Assembly (NCBI GenBank): GCA_029263335.1
Contig: JAJCXS010000072.1
Location: 1-43,769 of the forward strand
Reading direction: 5' to 3'
From: Acidobacteriota bacterium
Lineage (GTDB): Bacteria > Acidobacteriota > UBA890 > WLXD01
DNA length: 43,769 bases
The notes under the pieces were generated by a model. That model did no database searches. It worked only from the letters and a program-made list of their open reading frames with translations, and was not told the DNA's origin. This document shows, in pieces, positions 27,650 through 34,109 of this stretch (positions are counted from its first letter, which is position 1; each line of letters opens with the position of its first letter). The position numbers and the translations under genes are program-made.

Positions 27650-30388
27650 ATGAGCGAACAACCAGGCAGCTTTCTCGAGATGCTCCCTCGCCATGCGAGC
27701 GCTCGCGGCGAGGCCGCAGCCTACCGGCTAGCGGGCCCCCAGAGCGACATCGTGTTGAACTACGCGACGCTGGCTCGCCGTGTGGCCAGACTCGGCGAAG
27801 GTCTCAGGGCGTCGCCACTCACCGGCGGAACGCGGGTCGCCATCTGCATGGAGAATCGCCCGGCATGGCCGGTCGGCTACCTGGCCATCTGGTACGCCGG
27901 CTGTACGGTCGTACCGATCGATCCCGCGCTCGAACCGCATGCGATACGGAGAATTCTCGAACATTCCGAGGTTCCGCTCGTACTCAGCTCCAGTCAGCTG
28001 GGGCCGAAACTCCTTGCCGCCAAGGAAGGCATGGACACGCCTCCGCGGATACTCGACGTCGACGCCGACGCATACTACTGGGACGGCGACGTTCCCGAGG
28101 ATTTCCCCGCGGCAACGGGAGCTGTGTGCGGGGAGGGGTGGACAGCGATTGCGCCGCCGAACGCCACGCAGTGGGACTCGCGAGCCGACGCCGACTCGCC
28201 TGCGACCATCATGTACACGTCCGGAACGACCGGGCTTCCCAAGGGCGTAGCGCTGTCGCATCGGGCGCTGTTCGAGAACGTCGTTGCCGGCCTCAAGCGA
28301 ATCTCGTTGGCCGAAGACGATCATGTGCTGGGGGTGTTGCCCCTGTTTCACGCCCTGCCACTAATGACGAACTTCTTGGCGCCCATGTTCGTAGGTGCTC
28401 AGGTGACCTACCTCACGGAACTGAACCCTGAACGCATCATCGCGGCGTTTCCGCGGTTCGGCATCACCTTCTTCGCCTGCGTTCCGCTCTTCTTCTACCG
28501 CTTTCACGATCGCGTGATGAAGCGCCTCTCTGCACTCACAGGTATCCGACGCCGAATCGCGTTCGCACTGTTGCGCGTCAATCGACTCCTCCGCAAGACC
28601 ATCGGGTTGAATCTGGGACCGCGCTTCTTCGCCGCAGCGCACGCTCCCTTTGGCCCGCGCCTGAGCACATTCGTGAGCGGCGGCGCCAAGTTCGATCCGG
28701 CCGTCGGGCAGAACTTCCTGGACCTCGGATTCACTCTCATCCAGGGATACGGACTGACCGAAGCGAGCGCCGGCCTCACCGCGCACCCGGTCAACGAACT
28801 CGACGCTACGACGGTAGGACGACCACTTGACGGTGTTGATGTACGCATCGATGGGGCCGACCAGGACGGCGTAGGCGAAATCATCGCCCGCGGGCCGAAC
28901 GTCATGATCGGCTACTTCAAGAACGACGAAGCCACCGCCGAGGTGATCCGTGACGGTTGGATTCATACAGGCGACCTGGGACGAATCCTCCCCAACGGTC
29001 ACCTGCAGGTAACCGGCCGCGCCAAAGACATGATTGTCCTGGCATCGGGAAAGAACATCTATCCAGAGGAACTCGAGGCCTACTACGGCAAATCCGAGCT
29101 CATCGATGAAATCTGCGTGCTGGGGATCGACGATCCGCGCCGTCGTGGGGCCGAGCGGCTGCACGCGATTGTAGTTCCGGATTTCGACGCGGCGCGTGCG
29201 CGTGGCCAGGTAAACCTCCGTGAGGAGATCTCATGGGAAATCGAAGGGCTCGGCCTTGGCCTGCCCGGGCCTCAGCGCCTCACCAGCCTCGAGATTCGCA
29301 AGGATCCACTGCCTCGGACAACAACCCGAAAACTCAAGCGATTCGAACTCAAGCGCGACATTCTCGAACGCGGCAACCGCGCCGAGGGTATGGAGCGAGA
29401 CCGCCCGGCGGTTGCGACGGAAGAGACCATCGATGAGCCCCCGTGGGCACACACGGCGCGCGCGATCCTGGCCCAGCACGCGCGCGTCGAGGGAGTAGCA
29501 CGCCATCAGCATCTGGACATTGACCTGGGAATGGAGTCGCTCGAACGGGTGGAACTGCAGGCCGACCTCGAGGACGCCTTTGGAGTAGAGCTGCCGCAGG
29601 AGGCCGCTGGAGAAGTACAGACGGTTGGCGACCTGCTCGACCTGCTCGCCGAACACGGCGCCGCCGATGGAGGAGGCGAGGGGCGCGGCGCCGATTCCTG
29701 GGCCCGAGTACTCGCCGAGACGCCACCCGAGGTCGAGCCCTACCTTCGGGTGCGCCGATTCAGTCCTCCGCTCATCTTCTTGCTCGGCAGAAGCATGAGA
29801 GTTGTTCAGTCGCTGGTCGGCTTCAAGGTCGCGGGCATCGAGAACATCCCGGGCGAATATCCGTTCATGCTCGCCCCCAACCATCTCAGTTACACGGACC
29901 CCGCCGTGCTCGGCATATCCCTTCCGTGGCGGGTCTTCCGCCGGACGTTCTTCGTCGGGTACAGCGCCTACTTCCGCGGCGCGATCCTAGGTGCATTGGG
30001 ACGTATGGTCCGGACCGTTCCGATCGACCAGAACCGCCACCTCGAAGCGGCGATGCAGGCTGCGGCCGCCGGGATTCGCCGCGAGATGGTTCTGGGGATC
30101 TTCCCCGAGGGCGGCCGATCGGGAGATGGAACCATCAAGGAATTCCGCCGCGGTGCCGGCATCCTGGCGCGCGAGCTTGGTACCCCGATCGTCCCTGTCG
30201 GCATCTGGGGCACGTACGAGATGTGGCCGCGCGAAGGTAACTTCCGTGCGCACCCCGCCGCCGTGGTGTTCGGGGAGCCCCTCGTTTATCCGGCCGACGG
30301 CAGTTCGGATCCGACTGCCTTCATGGCACTGCTCAGAGAGCGCGTTGTCGAGCTTGCTGCGGAGGCCGAGCGCCTCGGACGCGGATAG
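27650..30388 (+). CDS. Three-domain fusion: acyl-ACP/CoA synthetase, acyl carrier domain, PlsC acyltransferase
   Basis: 912 residues. (1) AMP-forming synthetase, about 1-580: ATP loop TIMYTSGTTGLPKG (186-199), QGYGLTE (365-371), HTGDLG near 439-444, and TTRKLKR with the likely catalytic Lys. (2) Acyl carrier domain, about 600-670: DLGMESLERVE with phosphopantetheine Ser630. (3) 1-acylglycerol-3-phosphate acyltransferase, about 710-912: NHLSYTD (HX4D, His745 and Asp750) and FPEGGRSGDG (818-827). All active-site motifs are intact. The likely job is to activate a free fatty acid, load it on the fused carrier and transfer it to a lysophospholipid or another acceptor, like E. coli Aas, which has the acyltransferase first and no carrier. 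The acceptor is inferred, not seen. No signal peptide. Confidence 0.93.
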   Translation: MSEQPGSFLEMLPRHASARGEAAAYRLAGPQSDIVLNYATLARRVARLGEGLRASPLTGGTRVAICMENRPAWPVGYLAIWYAGCTVVPIDPALEPHAIRRILEHSEVPLVLSSSQLGPKLLAAKEGMDTPPRILDVDADAYYWDGDVPEDFPAATGAVCGEGWTAIAPPNATQWDSRADADSPATIMYTSGTTGLPKGVALSHRALFENVVAGLKRISLAEDDHVLGVLPLFHALPLMTNFLAPMFVGAQVTYLTELNPERIIAAFPRFGITFFACVPLFFYRFHDRVMKRLSALTGIRRRIAFALLRVNRLLRKTIGLNLGPRFFAAAHAPFGPRLSTFVSGGAKFDPAVGQNFLDLGFTLIQGYGLTEASAGLTAHPVNELDATTVGRPLDGVDVRIDGADQDGVGEIIARGPNVMIGYFKNDEATAEVIRDGWIHTGDLGRILPNGHLQVTGRAKDMIVLASGKNIYPEELEAYYGKSELIDEICVLGIDDPRRRGAERLHAIVVPDFDAARARGQVNLREEISWEIEGLGLGLPGPQRLTSLEIRKDPLPRTTTRKLKRFELKRDILERGNRAEGMERDRPAVATEETIDEPPWAHTARAILAQHARVEGVARHQHLDIDLGMESLERVELQADLEDAFGVELPQEAAGEVQTVGDLLDLLAEHGAADGGGEGRGADSWARVLAETPPEVEPYLRVRRFSPPLIFLLGRSMRVVQSLVGFKVAGIENIPGEYPFMLAPNHLSYTDPAVLGISLPWRVFRRTFFVGYSAYFRGAILGALGRMVRTVPIDQNRHLEAAMQAAAAGIRREMVLGIFPEGGRSGDGTIKEFRRGAGILARELGTPIVPVGIWGTYEMWPREGNFRAHPAAVVFGEPLVYPADGSSDPTAFMALLRERVVELAAEAERLGRG

Positions 30389-30467
30389 CCGGAAACGATG
30401 CGCGCGCCCACCGGGGCGCCGCTGCAGAGATGCGCAGCTTCATTCTGGGCCTTGTTGCCCAGCGCAC

Positions 30468-30536
30468 AAAAAAAAAGAGGGGACGCGCCGCCGACTGTCC
30501 CACCTCCCCGGTCGTAACAATAGCGGCACGCCCCTC
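30468..30536 (-). terminator. Strong intrinsic terminator downstream of trpS
   Basis: On the minus strand GAGGGGCGTGCCGC (30536-30523) pairs with GCGGCGCGTCCCCTC (30491-30477), 13 pairs plus one bulge and one mismatch, around a loop that can form its own short CGAC/GTCG stem. Nine T residues follow (30476-30468). It lies 216 bp beyond the trpS stop. Confidence 0.8.
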
Positions 30537-30690
30537 AATCAAGCCTGTGTCCAGCAAAAGGGAGACCCATTCCTTATTTGCAGACTCAGTATGCCTAGAA
30601 GAGTATCGAGAACTAATAGACAGCTCAACACCTTTTTAAGAGGTATTGAAAAGCTTTTATAGCTATTACTACGTAGAGCTGACTTTGCCT
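30537..30690 (-). ncRNA. AT-rich segment, candidate small RNA or long structured trpS 3' UTR
   Basis: The 363-bp gap after the synthetase fusion contains no plausible gene. Counting 30541-30660 gives 48 G+C in 120 bases (40%), and 33% in the last 60, against the GC-rich background. On the minus strand TCAATACCT pairs with AGGTGTTGA (one G-T pair) around a 7-base loop (about 30623-30647), and the segment ends at the terminator above. A TATAAA lies near 30656-30661 on the minus strand. It matches none of tmRNA, RNase P, SRP or 6S RNA as I know them. Confidence 0.25.
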
Positions 30691-30751
30691 GGCCAAACAG
30701 GGCCAATGCAAGCTCTGAATGTCCCGCGCAGACGTGGCCCGAAGGGCTAGA

Positions 30752-31744
30752 TCAGCGGCCGCGACCGACGCCGATGAGCCTACGCACGTCGTCCATCACC
30801 GGCGCTGCGATCGCCGACGCCCGCTGCGCGCCATCGGCCAGCACGTCACTGAGCTCATCGTCACTCAGCTGGGCCCGACGCTCCTGGATTGGCTCGAGCA
30901 TCGCCACGACGGCATCGGCTACCGCAACTTTAAGGTGCCCGTAAAGCAAATCGCCGCGCTTGGCTTCTTCCGCGTACTGCTGCGCCGCCTCCGGCTGGCC
31001 AGCGAAGCGGAGCATGCCCACCAGGTTCGCCACGCCAGCGCTGAGATCCTCTCGCGCCTCGCCTCCCGCATCGGTTACGGCCGACCGGATCTTCTTGGCG
31101 ACGCGTTTCGGTGGCTCCATCAAACCGACGTAGTGCTTCTCGCCCAGGCTTTTGCTCATTTTCTTGTCGGGATCGGCCAGCGACATGATGCGCTTGCCTT
31201 CCGTCAGCAGGGTCTGGACATCCGGAAAGTACTCCTGACCGACCACCTGGTTGAAGCGACGGGCGATGCCGCGTGTAAGCTCCAGGTGTTGCGACTGGTC
31301 CTCGCCAACGGGCACACCGTCGGCGAGATACAGCAAGATGTCGGCGGCCTGCAAGACGGGATAGGTGAACAGGCCCGCGCTCACGTGCTTAGCGCGGCCG
31401 GACTTGTCCTTGAACTGAGTCATTCTGGAAAGGTCACCGAAGGCCGCGAAGGCGTTGAAGACCCAGGCCAACTCGGTGTGTTCAGGAACGTGCGACTGCA
31501 CGAACAGGATCGACCGCTCCGGATCGATGCCACAGGCGATCAGGTCACCAGCGAGTTGCATGGTGCGCCCCGGCAAGACGTCCGCGTCGATGCCTCCGGT
31601 GATGGCGTGATAATCAACGACGCAGTAGATCGTGTCGGCGGCCTGCTGCTGCAACTCGACCCAGTTACGCACCGCGCCAAAGTAGTTGCCCAGGTGAAGG
31701 TCACCAGTGGGCTGAATCCCTGAGAAGATCCGCGTCACGCTCAT
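30752..31744 (-). CDS. trpS: Tryptophan-tRNA ligase
   Basis: 330 residues, a normal bacterial TrpRS. Class I motifs: GDLHLGNY (14-21, HIGH equivalent) and KKMSKSLG (194-201, KMSKS). GEDQSQHLELTRGIARRFN and the opening RIFSGIQPTG are also family hallmarks. It charges tRNA-Trp with tryptophan. Its ATG follows the aminotransferase stop with no gap (TAG then ATG), so the two are co-translated from one mRNA starting at the leader near 33094. A terminator lies 216 bp downstream. Nothing is missing or truncated. Confidence 0.97.
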   Translation of the reverse strand: MSVTRIFSGIQPTGDLHLGNYFGAVRNWVELQQQAADTIYCVVDYHAITGGIDADVLPGRTMQLAGDLIACGIDPERSILFVQSHVPEHTELAWVFNAFAAFGDLSRMTQFKDKSGRAKHVSAGLFTYPVLQAADILLYLADGVPVGEDQSQHLELTRGIARRFNQVVGQEYFPDVQTLLTEGKRIMSLADPDKKMSKSLGEKHYVGLMEPPKRVAKKIRSAVTDAGGEAREDLSAGVANLVGMLRFAGQPEAAQQYAEEAKRGDLLYGHLKVAVADAVVAMLEPIQERRAQLSDDELSDVLADGAQRASAIAAPVMDDVRRLIGVGRGR

Positions 31745-32887
31745 CTACGATCCGACTCCCTGCTCGTCGGCGAGGACCGTGCTATCGATCACCCTCGCGA
31801 GTCGATCGAGGCCATCCTCCAGGCGGGCCTTGGGAGGACCGATCCCGAGGCGAAGGTGCCTGGGCAGGCCAAATTGGCACCCAGGCTGAATCAAACAACT
31901 CTCGTCCCGCCGCAGAGCTTCTGCCAGAGCCCCGGTGTCCACTTCGCGCCGAAACTCGATCAAGCTGATCGCACCAGCCTCGGGCGCGCGCCAGCTGAAC
32001 AGATCCGCGCGTTCCTCCAGCCAGGCCTGCAGGACCTGCCAGTTGGTGTTGAGGATCCCTCGCGTCCTTTCCAGCAGGGCTATCCGCGCCCTGCTTTCGA
32101 GCGCGGCGCCGGCCAGGTACTCACTCAGTGCCGACGGCGAGATGGTGGTGTAGTCCTTGCGCGCCCATAAACGCTCGGCGTGACCGTCGCCAGCTACCGC
32201 CCACCCGATCCGCAGGCCAGGCAAACCGTAGGCCTTGGACAATCCACTGACGGCAATCACCCGGTCGTAGCTCCCCCACAACGATGGCGTCTCTTCGCCA
32301 TGGTGCTCTGCCCCCCGATAGACCTCGTCGGCAAGAACCCAGGCGCCGACACGCTCGGCGGCGGCGGTAACGCCAGCGATGAACTCATCGCCAAAGCACC
32401 GTCCGGTCGGGTTGTTGGGATTACAGACAAAGATCGCTCGTGTCTTCTCGTTCACGAGTTCTTCGAGGGCCGCCAGGTCAGCGTCCCAAGACGGCTGATC
32501 CAACCACCAGCTCTTGACCGGCACGCCGAGGTTTTCAGCGATGCCCCGGATCTGGAAGTAGTTGGGCTCCATGAAGACGAACTCACCGCCCTGGGCGGCC
32601 AGGTCCCATGCGGCGACGAAGTTCGCTTCGGCGCTGCCATTGGTGACCACGACGTCCTCCGCCGCAGCCCCGGGATAGATCGCCGCAATGCGTTCGCGTA
32701 GCAACTGCCCGCCGTTCGACTGAACGTATTCGAGCAGGAGGCCGTCGAGTGCGCCGCGCTCGATGTCGGCGAGTTCAACGAGTTCCGCGAGCGTAAGCGG
32801 GTGAACCCCGCTCTCGGAGAGGTTCAGATCGACGGCATGCTCGTGGATCGACTGCCACCGTTCCATCTCGAAGGGGACGAAGGTCAT
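31745..32887 (-). CDS. PLP-dependent aminotransferase, class I/II, coupled to trpS
   Basis: 380 residues. Motifs: VVTNGSAEANFVA, VCNPNNPTGRC, LADEVYRGAEH and SGLSKAYGLPGLRIGW with Schiff-base Lys218; LRLGIGPP near the end carries the carboxylate-binding Arg. GGAG lies 6 nt before the ATG. The family includes aromatic, histidinol-phosphate and capreomycidine-synthase-like enzymes, and I cannot assign a substrate. Direct abutment to trpS and the preceding structured leader suggest regulation with amino acid supply, but a Trp-related reaction is only a guess. It is not a close copy of the aminotransferase at 25098. Confidence 0.88.
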   Translation of the reverse strand: MTFVPFEMERWQSIHEHAVDLNLSESGVHPLTLAELVELADIERGALDGLLLEYVQSNGGQLLRERIAAIYPGAAAEDVVVTNGSAEANFVAAWDLAAQGGEFVFMEPNYFQIRGIAENLGVPVKSWWLDQPSWDADLAALEELVNEKTRAIFVCNPNNPTGRCFGDEFIAGVTAAAERVGAWVLADEVYRGAEHHGEETPSLWGSYDRVIAVSGLSKAYGLPGLRIGWAVAGDGHAERLWARKDYTTISPSALSEYLAGAALESRARIALLERTRGILNTNWQVLQAWLEERADLFSWRAPEAGAISLIEFRREVDTGALAEALRRDESCLIQPGCQFGLPRHLRLGIGPPKARLEDGLDRLARVIDSTVLADEQGVGS

Positions 32888-32899
32888 CAGCTACTCCGG

Positions 32900-32942
32900 G
32901 GGCAAAAACAAAGGAAGCCGGGCTCGGCGACCCGGCTTCCTT
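32900..32942 (-). terminator. Terminator-like hairpin D just upstream of the aminotransferase (possible attenuator)
   Basis: A perfect 12-bp stem: AAGGAAGCCGGG (32911-32922) and CCCGGCTTCCTT (32931-32942), loop of 8. On the minus strand it is followed by TGTTTTTGCC and then, 13 nt on, by the aminotransferase ATG. No gene upstream on this strand needs a terminator here, so it more likely regulates read-through into the aminotransferase-trpS genes. Confidence 0.55.
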
Positions 32943-32951
32943 GTATTTCGT

Positions 32952-32981
32952 ACCGGGCCGCGGCGTGAACCGCGGCCCGGT
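32952..32981 (-). repeat. Leader hairpin C
   Basis: A perfect 12-bp stem, ACCGGGCCGCGG and CCGCGGCCCGGT, around a 6-base loop. It lies directly after the stop of the short leader ORF. Its CCCGG arm could alternatively pair with the CCGGG arm of hairpin D. Confidence 0.6.
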
Positions 32982-32983
32982 TT

Positions 32984-33070
32984 CTAGATAGCGGGATTCC
33001 GGTGGGGTGGGCTGTGGGTGGTACCCGGAATCCCTGAAGGACGGGGGTCGGGGGTGGGGGGGCTGACCAT
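32984..33070 (-). CDS. Candidate Pro-rich leader peptide (28 residues)
   Basis: ATG at 33070 to TAG at 32984. It encodes MVSPPTPDPRPSGIPGTTHS followed by PPHRNPAI: nine prolines in 28. AAGGA lies 4 nt before the ATG, inside the 5' arm of hairpin A. The frame spans hairpins A and B and stops just before C and D, the geometry of a translation-controlled attenuator. Proline codons could simply reflect the C-rich strand, so coding is unproven. Confidence 0.3.
   Translation of the reverse strand: MVSPPTPDPRPSGIPGTTHSPPHRNPAI
32993..33034 (-). repeat. Leader hairpin B
   Basis: GGGATTCCGG (32993-33002) and CCGGAATCCC (33025-33034), a perfect 10-bp stem, enclose a 22-base loop that is G-rich on the plus strand. 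Confidence 0.5.
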
Positions 33071-33079
33071 CCCGTCCTT
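33037..33079 (-). repeat. Leader hairpin A with G-quadruplex-prone loop
   Basis: AAGGACGGG (33037-33045) pairs with CCCGTCCTT (33071-33079), and an inner GGTC/GACC extends the stem by 4 bp. On the minus strand the 5' arm contains the Shine-Dalgarno of the short leader ORF. The plus-strand loop has runs of 5, 5 and 7 G. Confidence 0.5.
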
Positions 33080-33100
33080 ATCGGCTGGGGTAAGGTCCTA

Positions 33101-33129
33101 ATGATAGAGACGAACCCGTCTGGAGGCAA
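33101..33129 (-). promoter_or_regulatory. Probable sigma-70 promoter of the leader-aminotransferase-trpS operon
   Basis: Minus strand: -35 TTGCCT (33129-33124), 17-bp spacer, -10 TATCAT (33106-33101), matching consensus at 4/6 and 5/6. Transcription would begin near 33094, giving a leader of about 205 nt that contains the short ORF and all four hairpins. The remaining part of the 312-bp gap (33130-33199) shows only the GGAGGGAG ribosome binding site of the divergent gene. Confidence 0.5.
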
Positions 33130-33199
33130 GAGCCGCGTCATGCTTTCATCTGTGTCCCCCAAGCGTGCTACCGTCGGCCCACGGAGGGAGGCTAAGTCG

Positions 33200-33577
33200 T
33201 TGAAATTACACCGGTTCCGGATCTTCACGCTGCAGCAGGCCAACGCTCTGCTGCCAACAGTCAGTGCGTTAACCGAGCGCACACGGGGACAAATCGAACA
33301 ACTCCAGTTGATAGACGATGGTCCCGGGCAGTCGGCGCAGAAGCGCGCAGACCATGACGCCCGGGAACTCCTCGAGCGCTGGGCGCACGCGATCTTGGCC
33401 CTCGGAGCCCAGCCCAAGGGCGTCTTCACCGTGGACTTCCGCACGCCGGACCCCAACGTACTCTGGTGTTGGGCTCCGAACGAACCCGAGATCTGCCACC
33501 GCCATTTCGCCTGGGAATCGTTCAGCGACCGCATTACTCTTACCCGCGAGCCAGATCCCTGGCCCGGACGAAACTAG
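33200..33577 (+). CDS. DUF2203 family protein
   Basis: 125 residues from a TTG at 33200, preceded by GGAGGGAG (33183-33190). The frame is open back to an ATG at 33101, with another at 33140, but the family begins at RFRIFTLQQANALLPTV, right after this TTG. The conserved end, KGVFTVDFRTPD with LCW-like VLWCWAPNEPEICHRHFAWE, identifies DUF2203, a small cytosolic family of unknown function with a helical N-terminal half. A shadow frame on the opposite strand (32887-33534) is longer but has no family features. The next gene starts 10 bp downstream. Confidence 0.75.
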   Translation: MKLHRFRIFTLQQANALLPTVSALTERTRGQIEQLQLIDDGPGQSAQKRADHDARELLERWAHAILALGAQPKGVFTVDFRTPDPNVLWCWAPNEPEICHRHFAWESFSDRITLTREPDPWPGRN

Positions 33578-33587
33578 CAGGCAGCCC

Positions 33588-34031
33588 ATGGTCGAACCCA
33601 GTCCCAGACCCATTCGCGCTCTAGCCCTGGCCGGCCTCGCCGCGACCTGGGTTGCACTTTCGGTGGGCTACTGGCTGCCAGGCATCGGACTGCCACGCAT
33701 GGACGTCGCGTTGTGGAACGGCAATCTCCTCGTGCCGGAAACCACCGCGGCGGGCCTCGCGTGGATCGTCGGGGCGCTGCAAACACTCGGGCTGGGGACT
33801 CTCTTCGGGATCGCCTACGGACGCCTCATGCGCGATCGACTGCCGGGCGCGCCGGCGCTGCGAGGGGCGATCTGGGGATGTGTCATCGGCATCCCCGCCG
33901 GCATGGTGATCATGCCTCTGCTCTACGGAGCCGGCATCTTCGGGGCACGATGGGACCCGGCCATGCCCTTGGCCGTCGCCATCTGGTACCTCGTCTGGGG
34001 CGTCACCGTCGGCATTACCGAACGGCTCTAG
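33588..34031 (+). CDS. Small membrane protein of unknown function
   Basis: 147 residues from the ATG at 33588; the frame continues upstream as a shadow of the DUF2203 gene. Four hydrophobic segments are visible (ALALAGLAATWVALSVGYWL, TAAGLAWIVGALQTLGLGTL, GAIWGCVIGIPAGMVIMPLL, PLAVAIWYLVWGVTVGI), each carrying small residues typical of helix packing. I do not recognise the family. It is placed 10 bp after DUF2203 and probably shares its transcript. The 78-bp gap that follows, to the convergent FecR gene, shows no clear terminator. Confidence 0.65.
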   Translation: MVEPSPRPIRALALAGLAATWVALSVGYWLPGIGLPRMDVALWNGNLLVPETTAAGLAWIVGALQTLGLGTLFGIAYGRLMRDRLPGAPALRGAIWGCVIGIPAGMVIMPLLYGAGIFGARWDPAMPLAVAIWYLVWGVTVGITERL

Positions 34032-34109
34032 CGAGCCACCCTCGAATCGGCTCCGAGCGACGACGCCTCGCGACCTGTGCCGCGAGGCGAACGCCATCTC
34101 GGTTAGTTG

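Noticed and set aside
30445..30462. CTGGGC/GCCCAG hairpin after the synthetase fusion, as its terminator
   Set aside because: On the plus strand it is followed by A residues rather than T, so it does not qualify as a terminator for that gene.
30430..30639. Short plus-strand ORF in the AT-rich gap
   Set aside because: Low-complexity start over the A-run, no ribosome binding site; better explained as non-coding.
32887..33534. Minus-strand frame of 215 codons overlapping DUF2203
   Set aside because: It has no family features and opposes a recognisable DUF2203 protein with a good ribosome binding site; it is a GC-composition shadow.
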